This document shows, in pieces, positions 9,670-19,040 of a stretch of 64,000 nt of DNA (position 1 is its first letter; each line of letters begins with the position of its first letter). A program made the position numbers and the translations under genes. Location of the stretch: assembly GCF_900111135.1 (NCBI RefSeq), contig NZ_FOGF01000003.1:29014-93013 (forward strand), given 5' to 3'. Under the pieces are notes generated by a model. That model was given only the letters and a program-made list of their open reading frames with translations. It made no database searches and was not told the DNA's origin. This DNA comes from Granulicatella balaenopterae (GTDB taxonomy: Bacteria; Bacillota; Bacilli; Lactobacillales; Aerococcaceae).

Positions 9670-11382
9670 TTATTTAGCAAAATAATTTTGTTTTTGAATA
9701 ATAGTCACTCCATATGCTGATAAGTGAATCGTTTTATCTTGATGATTAATCCCTTCATTTTCTAATAAAATATCATATGTTTCTAACGAAAATTCTTGTG
9801 GTAGGGTAAATGCTTGAGGCTCTTTTGTTAAATTACAAATAACTAATGCTATATTTTCTTCATTTTTACGTTGATAAACATATAGGGAATGATTAGTGTC
9901 TAATAACTGCCATGAGCCACTTGTAAATAAAGCCGATTTTTTTAAAGAAATTAGCTGTTTATAAAAGTTATAGACAGATGTTTCTCGTGAAACTTGTTCT
10001 AACACATTGTATTTTTCTTCAACATTCACGCCGCCCCAAGGTTTGGATGTTGAAAATCCTGCAAATTCACTTTGATCCCACTGCATTGCTCCACGACTAG
10101 CATCTTTTACTGTAGCTGCTAAATTCGCTAAAATTTCATCGTCTGTATACCCAATTTCACGTGATTTTTCAATAAATTCCTGGCTTTCTGGTGCGACAAA
10201 TTCATCTAAAGAATTAAATACTAAATTCTTCATTCCAATTTCTTCACCATTCATGATAATTGGTAAACCTTTTTGTAAATACATCAACGCAGCTAACATT
10301 TTTGCACTTTGTTCACGAAATTCTTCACAATCGTTGCCGAATCGACTAACAACACGCGCCATATCATGGTTATTCCAATATAATGTTGGTCCTCCCATAT
10401 CTTGGAACGCTTCTTGCCACTCAGTCATTACTTGTTTAAAATCAGGAATTTTTAGTTTCCCTGGTTGTAAGTTACCTGGAATTCGACTATCCTTTGCATC
10501 CCAATCTTCTGTAAAGTAGCGGAATGTAATTACAGAATTACAGCCACCTTTTTCTGGATTTGAATATTCTACTCCTAATGTTGGAGATGATGATGCTGCT
10601 TCTCCAACAATAAAAATATCTGGATACTCTTTTCGTAATGTTTCAGCCCATTCTTTCATATATGGATTCACATTTGGCTGATGGGCATAAAATTCTTCTG
10701 CAATCGCTATTTCACCAGGTTTTGCCCAACTAACATCTGGATAGCCAGGTTCTTTACCAATATGAATAAAAGCATCTACACGGAATCCATCAATCCCTTT
10801 TTCTAACCAGAATAAAGCAATTTGATTGATTTCTTCACGAACTAGAGGATTTTCCCAGTTCAAATCTGGCATCTCTTTTGCAAATAAATGGAAATAATAT
10901 TGACCAGTTGCCGATTCACGTTCCCACACTGATCCACCAAAGAATGATTGCCAATTATTTGGTAATTCGTCACCCGATTCACCTTTACCATCAGCCCATA
11001 AATAATAATCACGATAAGGATTGTCTTTTCCCTTTAAAGCTTCTTTAAACCAAGGATGTTGATCAGAAGTATGATTGGCTACAAAGTCAAAAATAACTTT
11101 AATATCACGTTGGTGTGCTTCATTAATTAATTCTTCAACATCCTCCATTGTGCCAAATTCTGAATCAATAGTATGATAATTAGACACATCATACCCATTA
11201 TCTACTTGGGGAGATTCAAAAATTGGATTTAGCCATAACATATTCACACCTAAATCTTTTAAATAATCTAAGCGAGAAATAATCCCTCTAATATCGCCAA
11301 TTCCATCATTATTTGTATCTTGAAAACTCTTTGGATAAACTTGATATAACACAATATCGTGCCACCAATTAGTATTTGTCAT
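9670..11382 (-). CDS. GH13 alpha-glucosidase (oligo-1,6-glucosidase/maltase type)
   Basis: Cytoplasmic glycosidase of 570 residues, the usual length for GH13 subfamily 31. The four conserved regions are visible: FDFVANHTSD (region I), GFRVDAF with the Asp nucleophile (II), FIVGEA with the acid/base Glu (III), and NNHDMAR (IV). In this subfamily Val after the nucleophile Asp goes with alpha-1,6 preference; the Ala here suggests maltase-like or mixed activity, but this is only an inference. The ATG at 11382 follows AAGGCGG; the in-frame ATG farther upstream lacks a good site. It probably trims malto-oligosaccharides brought in by MalEFG. Confidence 0.9.
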   Translation of the reverse strand: MTNTNWWHDIVLYQVYPKSFQDTNNDGIGDIRGIISRLDYLKDLGVNMLWLNPIFESPQVDNGYDVSNYHTIDSEFGTMEDVEELINEAHQRDIKVIFDFVANHTSDQHPWFKEALKGKDNPYRDYYLWADGKGESGDELPNNWQSFFGGSVWERESATGQYYFHLFAKEMPDLNWENPLVREEINQIALFWLEKGIDGFRVDAFIHIGKEPGYPDVSWAKPGEIAIAEEFYAHQPNVNPYMKEWAETLRKEYPDIFIVGEAASSSPTLGVEYSNPEKGGCNSVITFRYFTEDWDAKDSRIPGNLQPGKLKIPDFKQVMTEWQEAFQDMGGPTLYWNNHDMARVVSRFGNDCEEFREQSAKMLAALMYLQKGLPIIMNGEEIGMKNLVFNSLDEFVAPESQEFIEKSREIGYTDDEILANLAATVKDASRGAMQWDQSEFAGFSTSKPWGGVNVEEKYNVLEQVSRETSVYNFYKQLISLKKSALFTSGSWQLLDTNHSLYVYQRKNEENIALVICNLTKEPQAFTLPQEFSLETYDILLENEGINHQDKTIHLSAYGVTIIQKQNYFAK

Positions 11383-11415
11383 GTTATAACCGCCTTTTCT
11401 TATTCTATACTTCAT

Positions 11416-11471
11416 ACTTTATCTTAGTCATTCACAAATTACAACAAGTGGCTGATAGTTACCGGTATCAA
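11416..11471 (-). promoter_or_regulatory. Alpha-glucosidase promoter with LacI-type operator
   Basis: On the minus strand -35 TTGTAA (11439-11444) and -10 TAAAGT (11416-11421) have a 17-base spacer. Just upstream, TAGTTACCGGTATCAA (11456-11471, plus strand) shares 13 of 16 bases with the malE operator and has the same central palindrome around CCG. The gap from -35 to operator is 11 bases here and 12 at malE. Confidence 0.6.
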
Positions 11472-11524
11472 AGTAATCCATTCAAAAAAAACACATTCCC
11501 ACTCTTTAAAGATATTTTTGACCA

Positions 11525-11557
11525 CAAAAAAAAGATTGTAGGAAATCCCTACAATCT
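11525..11557 (-). terminator. Terminator after frr
   Basis: A perfect 10-base stem AGATTGTAGG (11533-11542) / CCTACAATCT (11548-11557) is followed, in the frr direction, by a long U run (complement of the A tract at 11525-11533). Confidence 0.9.
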
Positions 11558-11564
11558 CAAACAA

Positions 11565-12125
11565 TTATACATCTAATAATTCTTGCTCTTTATCTTTCGC
11601 AATTTGATCAATATTTTTTACACTATCATCTGTAATTTTTTGCACATCTTTTTCAAGACTATGTAATTCATCTTCAGTGATTTCTTTAGCTTTTTCTAAT
11701 TTTTTAAGCCCATCAATCGCATCACGACGGATATTACGAACACTAATTTTAGCAGTTTCAGCTTCTTTACCTACTTGTTTTGCTAAATCTTTACGGCGCT
11801 CTTCTGTTAATTGTGGAATTACTAAGCGAATAGCACTACCGTCATTTGTTGGTGTAATACCGATATCTGACATTAATAATGCTTTTTCGATATCTTGTAA
11901 TGAAGATTTATCATATGGTGAGATTAATAACATTCTAGCTTCTGGTACTGTTACTGAAGCTACTTGGTTAACTGGCGTCATAACACCATAATATTCTACT
12001 TGTACTCGATCTAATAGACTTGCATTAGCACGTCCAGCACGAATAGCTGCTAATTCACGAACTAAAGCTTCTTCTGTTTTATGCATACGAGTTTTTGTAT
12101 TTGAAAGAATTTCTTTTGCAGTCAT
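11565..12125 (-). CDS. frr: Ribosome recycling factor
   Basis: Splits post-termination ribosomes together with EF-G. The 186-residue length is standard. The family signatures [28 protein letters not shown] and RVSVR-like [11 protein letters not shown] are visible, with the two long helices at the ends forming domain I. It is the last gene of rpsB-tsf-pyrH-frr, separated from pyrH by one base, and is followed by a strong terminator. Confidence 0.97.
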   Translation of the reverse strand: MTAKEILSNTKTRMHKTEEALVRELAAIRAGRANASLLDRVQVEYYGVMTPVNQVASVTVPEARMLLISPYDKSSLQDIEKALLMSDIGITPTNDGSAIRLVIPQLTEERRKDLAKQVGKEAETAKISVRNIRRDAIDGLKKLEKAKEITEDELHSLEKDVQKITDDSVKNIDQIAKDKEQELLDV

Positions 12126-12126
12126 T

Positions 12127-12849
12127 TTATTTCCCCCTTACAGTTGTTCCAATATTTTCACCTAGTACTGCGCGGCGAATATTTCCTGATTCATTTAAAT
12201 TAAATACTACTAATGGAATATCATTATCCATACTTAATGAACTTGCTGTAGTATCCATAACGTTTAATCCTTTTTGAATAACATCTAAGTGAGTTAATTC
12301 CTCAAACTTACGAGCATCTGCTTCAATACGTGGATCAGCATCATAAACACCATCCACATTGTTTTTAGCCATTAAAATAACATCTGCTTCAATTTCAGCT
12401 GCACGTAAAGCAGCAGTTGTATCAGTTGTAAAGTACGGATTACCTGTACCCGCTGCAAAAATAACAACACGTTCTTTTTCTAAATGACGTACTGCGCGAC
12501 GACGAATATATGGTTCAGCAATTTGTCTCATATCAACAGACGTTTGTACTCGAGTTGGAACTCCAGCATTCTCTAATGTATCTTGTAATGCCAATGCATT
12601 CATAACAGTTGCTAGCATTCCCATATAATCAGCCTGTGCACGTTCCATACCCATTTCGGCACCAATTGTACCACGCCAAATGTTTCCACCACCAACTACA
12701 ATTGCGATTTCCACACCTAAATCGTGAACTTCTTTAATTTCTTTCACCATTTCTTTAATAGTGGGAGGGTTGATTCCAAAACCTGTCTGACCCGCTAACG
12801 CTTCACCACTTAATTTTAAAACAACACGTTTATATTTTGGTTGAACCAT
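12127..12849 (-). CDS. pyrH: UMP kinase
   Basis: Phosphorylates UMP to UDP in pyrimidine nucleotide synthesis; a hexameric amino-acid-kinase-fold enzyme of 240 residues. KLSGEAL near residue 14, [10 protein letters not shown] near 53, [17 protein letters not shown] near 135 and the bacterial [12 protein letters not shown] motif are present. It has a clear AAGGAGG site and lies between tsf and frr, the conserved bacterial arrangement. Confidence 0.97.
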   Translation of the reverse strand: MVQPKYKRVVLKLSGEALAGQTGFGINPPTIKEMVKEIKEVHDLGVEIAIVVGGGNIWRGTIGAEMGMERAQADYMGMLATVMNALALQDTLENAGVPTRVQTSVDMRQIAEPYIRRRAVRHLEKERVVIFAAGTGNPYFTTDTTAALRAAEIEADVILMAKNNVDGVYDADPRIEADARKFEELTHLDVIQKGLNVMDTTASSLSMDNDIPLVVFNLNESGNIRRAVLGENIGTTVRGK

Positions 12850-12954
12850 TGTTATTTCCTCCTTAAATTCCTTTAGAAAACTTGTTTCTACCTATAGAAA
12901 AGGAGAACAGTAACAAAAGCTACATATTCTCCATTTATTAATAATTAATAATTA

Positions 12955-13839
12955 TTATTTATTTACTTGGCTCATAACTTCTTCAGCAAAGTTATCAACA
13001 CGTTTTTCTAAACCTTCACCAACTTCATAACGGTAGAATTCACGTACTTTACCATTATTTGAAGAAACGAATCCTTCAACAGTTAAGTCTGGGTTTTTAA
13101 CGAATGGTTGGTCGTTTAAGCTGATTTCTGCCAAGAATTTATTTAAACGTCCTTTAATCATTTTTTCAACGATGTTAGCTGGTTTACCTTCGTTTAATGC
13201 TTGTTCAGTTAAAACTTTTTTCTCATGTTCTAATTCTTCTTCAGAAACTTGTGAACGGTCAACATATTTAGGGTTGATTGCAGCGATGTGCATAGAAACA
13301 TCTTTAGCAACAGCTTCGTCAGTTGTTCCTTCAACTACAGTGATAACGCCAATACGTCCGCCCATGTGTAAGTAAGCACCAAATGAATCGTCATCAGATT
13401 TAGTAATGATTTCAAAACGACGTAAAGTAATTTTTTCACCGATTACAGTAGTTGCTTCAGCGATAACATCAGATAATTTTCCTTCTGGTGTTTCAACTTC
13501 TAAAGCTTCTTCTACAGTAGCTGGTTTGTTATCTAAAATAGCTTTAGAGATTAATGCTACTAATGCTTGGAATTTGTCGTTTTTAGCAACGAAGTCAGTT
13601 TCAGCGTTGATTTCAACGATTACTGCTGTGTTTCCTTCTACTAATACGCTTGTAGTACCTTCTGAAGCGATACGGTCTGCTTTTTTAGCTGCTTTAGCAA
13701 GTCCGTTTTCACGTAAGAAATCTACTGCTTTTTCCATGTCACCTTCAACTTTAACTAATGCTTTTTTAGCATCCATCATACCTACGCCAGTCATATCGCG
13801 TAATTCTTTTACTAATTTTGCTGAGATTTTTACAGTCAT
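12955..13839 (-). CDS. tsf: Elongation factor Ts
   Basis: Guanine-nucleotide exchange factor for EF-Tu, 294 residues. The N-terminal UBA-like part has the signature [16 protein letters not shown], and the core has the conserved [12 protein letters not shown] and [10 protein letters not shown]. It follows rpsB after 149 bases that contain a hairpin with a U run, so its level may be tuned separately from S2. Confidence 0.97.
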   Translation of the reverse strand: MTVKISAKLVKELRDMTGVGMMDAKKALVKVEGDMEKAVDFLRENGLAKAAKKADRIASEGTTSVLVEGNTAVIVEINAETDFVAKNDKFQALVALISKAILDNKPATVEEALEVETPEGKLSDVIAEATTVIGEKITLRRFEIITKSDDDSFGAYLHMGGRIGVITVVEGTTDEAVAKDVSMHIAAINPKYVDRSQVSEEELEHEKKVLTEQALNEGKPANIVEKMIKGRLNKFLAEISLNDQPFVKNPDLTVEGFVSSNNGKVREFYRYEVGEGLEKRVDNFAEEVMSQVNK

Positions 13840-13912
13840 TTCATTTCCTCCTAAGTATTATTCATTCATTGTTTATTATAATCAATTGCTTGATTGTTTG
13901 CATTATTTTCTT

Positions 13913-13975
13913 AAAAAAAAGCTGTTTGAAACACTGAAAGTTTATCATAACAATAGCTTTCTTATTCCAAACAGC
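13913..13975 (-). terminator. Hairpin with U run between rpsB and tsf
   Basis: The outer stem GCTGTTTG (13921-13928) / CAAACAGC (13968-13975) encloses an inner GAAAG/CTTTC stem. In the transcript it is followed by eight U (complement of 13913-13920). Since tsf follows without an obvious new promoter, it may be a partial terminator or attenuator. Confidence 0.65.
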
Positions 13976-13988
13976 ATAAGTTTAGTGA

Positions 13989-14756
13989 TTATTCAGCGTT
14001 GTTGCCTTCAACTAATTTTTCAATATCTTCTAATGAAGTATCTTTGTCTAAGTCTTCTTCAACTGCTACGTCTTCACCTTGGTTACCTTCGATGAAAGCA
14101 TCAGCCATACGACCTACGATTAATTTAACCGCACGAATAGCGTCATCATTTGATGGGATAACAACATCGATTTCATCTGGATCACAGTTTGTATCAACCA
14201 TAGCAACGATAGGAATGTTTAATTTGTGAGCTTCTTGAACAGCGATGCGTTCTTTACGAGGGTCAACAATAAACATAACATCAGGAATACGAGGCATATC
14301 TTTAATACCACCTAAGAATTTTTCTAAGCGGTCTAATTCTTTTAATAAGATACCAACTTCTTTTTTAGGTAATACTTCGAAAGTTCCGTCTTCTTGCATT
14401 GTTTGAATTTGTTTTAAGCGTTTGATACGTTTTTGAATAGTGTTCCAGTTAGTTAATGTTCCACCTAACCAACGGTGGTTGATGTAGTATTGACCTGAAC
14501 GGATAGCTTCTTCTTTAACAGCATCTTGTGCTTGTTTTTTAGTACCTACGAATAATGCGATACCACCATTTTCTGCAACTTCGCGCATGTAGTTGTATGC
14601 TTCTTCTACTAACTTAACTGTTTTTTGTAAGTCGATGATGTAGATACCGTTTCTTTCTGTGAAGATATATCTCTTCATTTTTGGGTTCCAGCGACGTGTT
14701 TGGTGACCAAAATGTACACCAGCTTCTAATAATTGTTTCATTGAAATAACTGCCAT
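13989..14756 (-). CDS. rpsB: 30S ribosomal protein S2
   Basis: Small-subunit ribosomal protein of 255 residues. [20 protein letters not shown] at the N-terminus, the [15 protein letters not shown] segment and the late [20 protein letters not shown] match S2 closely. The acidic C-terminal tail ([21 protein letters not shown]) is usual in Lactobacillales. It heads the rpsB-tsf-pyrH-frr cluster and has a structured leader of about 120 bases with a predicted promoter at 14884-14912. Confidence 0.98.
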   Translation of the reverse strand: MAVISMKQLLEAGVHFGHQTRRWNPKMKRYIFTERNGIYIIDLQKTVKLVEEAYNYMREVAENGGIALFVGTKKQAQDAVKEEAIRSGQYYINHRWLGGTLTNWNTIQKRIKRLKQIQTMQEDGTFEVLPKKEVGILLKELDRLEKFLGGIKDMPRIPDVMFIVDPRKERIAVQEAHKLNIPIVAMVDTNCDPDEIDVVIPSNDDAIRAVKLIVGRMADAFIEGNQGEDVAVEEDLDKDTSLEDIEKLVEGNNAE

Positions 14757-14878
14757 TTTTTCTTTTCCTCCAATTTGGTTTTTATTTTTTCCTCCCCAAC
14801 CTTCATCAATGTGACAACTTTATGATAAAGCACCAATCACATTATCCAGTTAGGTGTGAAATACGGTTTTTATACCGT
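14757..14878 (-). promoter_or_regulatory. Structured rpsB leader (possible S2 autoregulation)
   Basis: The predicted transcript begins with hairpin ACGGTATAAAAACCGT (14863-14878). It then contains an outer stem AATGTGA/TCACATT (14837-14843 with 14808-14814) enclosing a perfect CTTTATGATAAAG hairpin (14818-14830). Two purine-rich ribosome-binding-like stretches follow. Leaders like this often bind the encoded ribosomal protein; that role is inferred. Confidence 0.45.
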
Positions 14879-14883
14879 TTATT

Positions 14884-14912
14884 ATCATACAATATTTATA
14901 ACTAAATTGCAA
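14884..14912 (-). promoter_or_regulatory. Predicted rpsB promoter
   Basis: On the minus strand TTGCAA (14907-14912) and TATGAT (14884-14889) have a 17-base spacer. Transcription would start about 120 bases upstream of the rpsB ATG. Confidence 0.65.
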
Positions 14913-14970
14913 TAAAAAATAGAGAAAAAAGTAGATTTCTACTACTCTTTCCTCCAATATTATCTTTATC

Positions 14971-15312
14971 TTATATATGGCCTAAATATTCCTCATCACT
15001 AAATCCTAAAATAATCATAAATATCGGTCTAAATAACCAAATGGCAATCCCATAAAGAGTCCCTTTTCCATAAACTTTCGCTAAATCGATTGACCATTTA
15101 AAATCAATAAAAATTTGAACAATCGGAATAAACAACCATAAGAAACGCCAGCCATTTCCATAAACAATTTTATATAAAATATATAAATTGTAAATTGGAA
15201 TCAAGCTTTTCCAACCGGCTTCATCAGATTTTTGATATAACTTCCACATGCCAATTACGATTAACATATATAAAATACTTGCTAAAATACTATTGCTCGG
15301 TGATATTTCCAT
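14971..15312 (-). CDS. Small membrane protein (DUF5684-like)
   Basis: A 113-residue protein with about four hydrophobic segments (residues 8-22, 37-50, 56-70, 84-101). The motif EAGWKSLIPIYNLYILYKIV is characteristic of a family of small integral membrane proteins annotated as DUF5684, sometimes found beside signal peptidases. Function unknown. AGGTAG precedes the ATG. It sits alone between dnaI and the rpsB promoter, with about 90 bases on either side. Confidence 0.75.
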   Translation of the reverse strand: MEISPSNSILASILYMLIVIGMWKLYQKSDEAGWKSLIPIYNLYILYKIVYGNGWRFLWLFIPIVQIFIDFKWSIDLAKVYGKGTLYGIAIWLFRPIFMIILGFSDEEYLGHI

Positions 15313-15403
15313 ATTACTACCTACTTTCTTTAATTAGTTTCTAGCTAATAAGATACTAATTATTTTTGATATTGTATAGTAATATCTTTGGTTATTTGAC
15401 ATT

Positions 15404-16327
15404 TTATTTTGGTCGTCTATTTTCACCTGTTAATTCCATTTCACGCGCTAAAAAGCGAACTCGCTCCATTAATCGTTTAGCTTTTAATGGTTCATCATCG
15501 CCTCGTTGTGATACGCGAAAGTGTTCTTCTAATTCTTTCATAGTAAAGTTCGAACTAAAGAAAGTTGGTAATTCTTGCAACATACGATACTGTAAAATAA
15601 CACCTAAAACTTCATCTCTAAACCATACTGAACTTGATTCAGCTCCAATATCATCTAACATTAAAATATCGGCTTTTTTAATGATTTCTATTTTTTCAGC
15701 AACATCACCAGTTCCGATGGCTTGCTTCATTTCCATACTAAAACTTGGCACATGTAATAAAGTCGTAATAAAACCGTTTTTTGCTAATTCATTAGCCATG
15801 GCACCTAGTAAAAAGGTCTTACCTACTCCAAAGGTTCCTGATAAATATAAACCTTGATGGAATGTTTTAGGTTCTTTGGTCATTAATTCAGTTAATTCTA
15901 CAGCTTCAGCAACAATCATTGCACGTTGCTCGGTAATATCTACTTCAGCAAAGGTAGCTTCAGCGATATTTTTTGGCATATTCAAAGCGTGTAAACGTCT
16001 CTTAATCGATTTTTCTTTTTGTTGACGCATAAATTCCGCTGTTGGACGATAAATCACATCCACAAAACCAACATTCATTTGTAAAACTGGTTCTAATCCA
16101 GGACTTGATACCGGCTTTCCATTAATACGAGCATCACGCTCTTTAATGAATTCATGAAACTTAGCGTAAGACTTTTCTAAAACATCTTGGGTAATTTCAT
16201 CTTCATGAAGAAAAATAAATTGTTTGATATCTTCATCTGCCATAACTTTTTTAATGATTTGTTGGTATTTATCACGAAAATCTGAGTGATTGGTATGTTG
16301 TTTCATCATTTCTTTCACACTATCCAT
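15404..16327 (-). CDS. dnaI: Primosomal protein DnaI (helicase loader)
   Basis: AAA+ ATPase that loads the replicative helicase at the origin and at restart sites. 307 residues. The N-terminal domain (about 1-130) binds helicase. The C-terminal AAA+ domain has Walker A GTFGVGKT, Walker B DILMLDDIGAES and a sensor-1-like FFSSNFTM. Its ribosome binding site lies inside the last codons of dnaB, whose stop codon ends 2 bases before this ATG, so the two are translationally coupled. Confidence 0.94.
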   Translation of the reverse strand: MDSVKEMMKQHTNHSDFRDKYQQIIKKVMADEDIKQFIFLHEDEITQDVLEKSYAKFHEFIKERDARINGKPVSSPGLEPVLQMNVGFVDVIYRPTAEFMRQQKEKSIKRRLHALNMPKNIAEATFAEVDITEQRAMIVAEAVELTELMTKEPKTFHQGLYLSGTFGVGKTFLLGAMANELAKNGFITTLLHVPSFSMEMKQAIGTGDVAEKIEIIKKADILMLDDIGAESSSVWFRDEVLGVILQYRMLQELPTFFSSNFTMKELEEHFRVSQRGDDEPLKAKRLMERVRFLAREMELTGENRRPK

Positions 16328-16329
16328 CT

Positions 16330-17775
16330 TTATCCCTCCTCAGGTTCCTTTTGACTAGATTTTAATTTGGCAATTTTTGCTTTTAAGGCTGCTACTTTTT
16401 CATCAGCTAATGGGGTATCTTTTGCTGTATTTTCATGTTTGGCCCATTCTGGTAATTTCTCAATGCGTGGTGGTTTTTGTTGATAGTTTCGTTTTGTGGT
16501 AACTTGTTTTACTTTTTGTTCACGCTTAATTTGTCCTTCTTTTTCACGTGTGCGCACTACAGTAACCGCATCTTCAGCAGTCTTTAATTGGCGTTGTCCC
16601 CAGTCATTGGCAATCGCATCCGCAAAGTTCTTAGTTAGACTAGTATTATCTTGAACGACTAAAATATAATGAATTAATATATTAATCACTTCACTTGGTA
16701 AGCCACTTAAGTCCACTAAATCACGTAATACTCTTTGCTCACTAGCAGCTACATATCCATGTCTTTGCTTTTTAATGCTTTCTAAAAATTCCATACAATT
16801 CATCTTTTTAGCTACTTTTACTAAAGAATATGCTGGATCAGAATAAGATAGATTAATTTTAAAGGCCTCGATATCATTAACTGTCGCTTGATTTTTTATT
16901 TTTTCAATCTTTTTAGCTTGTTGTTTGGATTTCTTTTGTGCTATTTTCTTTGTTTTTTGCAACTCTTCATAGGAATTAAGCATTAACTTCATCAATTCAT
17001 CTGGATCGGTAATCCCCGTTGACAAATCTGTTGCATACATAATATAAGGCACCATATCTTCTTCTGATACACCATATTGTACATGTAAGGTTAGGATGAC
17101 TCGTTTGACTTCTTCTGTTAAAAACTCTTTTGAGACAAATTGACTCTTCAATAATGAATATAATAATTCCCAATTAAACGTATCCTCTACTAGTTGTGGC
17201 ACTTCTGCGTCACTACTATCCATTAAATGCTTATTACGATAGTGATCAACTTGGTAATCTGTTACATTAAATGGTGCAACAAAAACATCCGAAAAATTAG
17301 CCGTAACTTCTTGTGATTCATCATATTCTTTTGCAATAGAATACCGTCTTTGCAAAATAGCAAAACGTTGATGGCCAATTTGACTAATTAACAAACTTGA
17401 TAATAACGGATCTCTAAAAAAACGATCCGGTGCAACTGGTGGTATCAGCTCTAATTTATAGTAATTACCATCTTCTTTTTGTAATTGATACGTCTTTAAT
17501 AAACCAATTCCTTCTAAACGTGTCTTGGCTTCATAAAATTTAGCCATACCAATATTTAACACTGCTAACATATCACCAATACGAAACCACTCACTATAAT
17601 AATTTGACGGACTAATTTCATAGAATAAAGTCGTATATAAAATTGTTGCTGTTTGCCCAATAAATGGTTGATATAAATGCGTTAAATAGCGCAAATCTAA
17701 TTCAGTAATCCACTTAGGCTGCCAGATTTGTAAGGCATCTTTTGGGGTTAACTTACTCCATGCATATTCCATCAT
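16330..17775 (-). CDS. dnaB: Replication initiation and membrane attachment protein DnaB
   Basis: Bacillota-specific primosome protein (not the helicase), 481 residues, made of two DnaB/DnaD-type domains. The N-terminal winged-helix half contains YLTHLYQPFIGQTATILYTTL. The C-terminal DDBH2 half contains LVDLSGLPSEVINILIHYIL, with the LPSEVINILI-type motif typical of the family and of DnaD. A basic linker (KKIAQKKSKQQAKK) and a charged tail follow. It works with DnaD and DnaI to load helicase. It starts 13 bases after the nrdR stop, the order seen in Bacillus. Confidence 0.93.
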   Translation of the reverse strand: MMEYAWSKLTPKDALQIWQPKWITELDLRYLTHLYQPFIGQTATILYTTLFYEISPSNYYSEWFRIGDMLAVLNIGMAKFYEAKTRLEGIGLLKTYQLQKEDGNYYKLELIPPVAPDRFFRDPLLSSLLISQIGHQRFAILQRRYSIAKEYDESQEVTANFSDVFVAPFNVTDYQVDHYRNKHLMDSSDAEVPQLVEDTFNWELLYSLLKSQFVSKEFLTEEVKRVILTLHVQYGVSEEDMVPYIMYATDLSTGITDPDELMKLMLNSYEELQKTKKIAQKKSKQQAKKIEKIKNQATVNDIEAFKINLSYSDPAYSLVKVAKKMNCMEFLESIKKQRHGYVAASEQRVLRDLVDLSGLPSEVINILIHYILVVQDNTSLTKNFADAIANDWGQRQLKTAEDAVTVVRTREKEGQIKREQKVKQVTTKRNYQQKPPRIEKLPEWAKHENTAKDTPLADEKVAALKAKIAKLKSSQKEPEEG

Positions 17776-17787
17776 TAATAATCCTTC

Positions 17788-18258
17788 CTATTTCTTTTCT
17801 CCATCTTTATCCGTAGACATTTTTTCTAATTCTTTAATAAACATTGCTCGATCGGTAAATTGACGATAGACACTTGCAAATCGAATATAAGCCACATCAT
17901 CAATTTTAGCTAAATGATCCATTACCATTTCTCCAATTAATGAACTAGATACCTCATTTTCACCATATTGATGAATATCATGTTCAATAATATTAACAAT
18001 TTTTTCCATTTCTTCTAATGAAATAGGACGTTTTTCTGATGAGCGTACAATTCCGTTTAATAATTTTTCGCGATTAAATTCTTCTCTATTACCATTTCTT
18101 TTAATAATTAATAATGGTGTTTTTTCAATTCTTTCAAATGTTGTAAAACGATACTGACATTCTTCGCATTCACGGCGACGACGAATTGCACGACCTTCAT
18201 CCGCCGGGCGACTGTCGATAACTTTCGATCCATTATGTTTACATCTTGGGCATAGCAT
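17788..18258 (-). CDS. nrdR: Transcriptional repressor NrdR
   Basis: Repressor of ribonucleotide reductase genes, 156 residues. It has an N-terminal zinc ribbon (CPRC near residue 3 and CEEC near 31) with the DNA-binding RRRREC stretch, then an ATP-cone that senses ATP/dATP (LLIIKRNGNREEFNREKL). It is encoded between coaE and dnaB. The link of dNTP-level control to replication genes is conserved in Bacillota. Confidence 0.96.
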   Translation of the reverse strand: MLCPRCKHNGSKVIDSRPADEGRAIRRRRECEECQYRFTTFERIEKTPLLIIKRNGNREEFNREKLLNGIVRSSEKRPISLEEMEKIVNIIEHDIHQYGENEVSSSLIGEMVMDHLAKIDDVAYIRFASVYRQFTDRAMFIKELEKMSTDKDGEKK

Positions 18259-18316
18259 TCTACTTCACTCCTTCTTCCACACTATTATGTGTATATTCTT
18301 TTATATTATAACATTT

Positions 18317-18910
18317 TTACAAAGTATTTTCGAGCAGCCATTTATCCACTTGTTGATAAGTTTTTTCTAAACTTTGGCTATTATCCACAACTCGATTGGC
18401 TAATAACTTTTTCTCATCTATTGGCATCTGTGAATGAATCCTACTTTTAGCTTCTTCTTGCGATAATTGATTTCGTTGCATTAAACGTGTTAATTGCAGT
18501 TTGGTAGGGATATAGACGACTAATACTTCATCGCACCATGTTTGGTAGTTCTCTTCAAATAATAAAGGGATATCTAATACTACTAACTGTTTATTCATTA
18601 GTTGATAATTTTCTATTTGCTTTTTCATTTCTACATCAATTAATGGGTGGACTATCTGATTGACTAATTGACGCTTTTCTTGATGATTAAAGATGATATT
18701 TCCCAGTTTAGCTCGATTAAGTTCTTTACTATCTGTTAAAATCTCTTCACCAAAAGCAGCTATTAATTGCTGTAACCCTATCGTATCTTTTTCAACAACT
18801 TGACGAGCAATCAGATCACAATCAATTACTGGAATATTTTTTGTTAATAAGTACTGACTAATGGTACTTTTCCCTGTAGCGATTCCGCCTGTTAATCCAA
18901 CTATCTTCAT
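18317..18910 (-). CDS. coaE: Dephospho-CoA kinase
   Basis: Last step of coenzyme A synthesis (phosphorylation of dephospho-CoA). P-loop kinase of 197 residues with GLTGGIATGKS at 5-15, the DCDLIARQVV motif near 30 and the lid sequence RLMQRNQLSQEEAKSRI. Its coding sequence contains one perfect and one near-perfect DnaA box (18381-18389 and 18342-18350). It follows mutM, as in B. subtilis, where the order is polA-mutM-coaE. Confidence 0.95.
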   Translation of the reverse strand: MKIVGLTGGIATGKSTISQYLLTKNIPVIDCDLIARQVVEKDTIGLQQLIAAFGEEILTDSKELNRAKLGNIIFNHQEKRQLVNQIVHPLIDVEMKKQIENYQLMNKQLVVLDIPLLFEENYQTWCDEVLVVYIPTKLQLTRLMQRNQLSQEEAKSRIHSQMPIDEKKLLANRVVDNSQSLEKTYQQVDKWLLENTL

Positions 18911-18982
18911 TAGTTCCCTCCATTTTTTATAATAGTATGTCTATCATACAGCTTGACTCATTCTTTTTCAAATTATTAAAAA

Positions 18983-19027
18983 TGTGGATAAGTTTTCAAC
19001 TTGTTACAGCTTACTTGTTTATCCACA
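18983..19027. promoter_or_regulatory. Inverted pair of DnaA boxes upstream of coaE-nrdR-dnaB-dnaI
   Basis: TGTGGATAA (18983-18991) and TTATCCACA (19019-19027) are perfect DnaA boxes in opposite orientation, 27 bases apart, in the mutM/coaE gap. Two more (one perfect) lie inside coaE. They could let DnaA regulate the helicase-loading operon, which is an inference. Confidence 0.65.
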
Positions 19028-19040
19028 TCCATATTATCGC

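Noticed and set aside
13406..14095. Plus-strand 229-codon frame across tsf and rpsB
   Set aside because: Antisense shadow of two highly conserved genes; no ribosome binding site.
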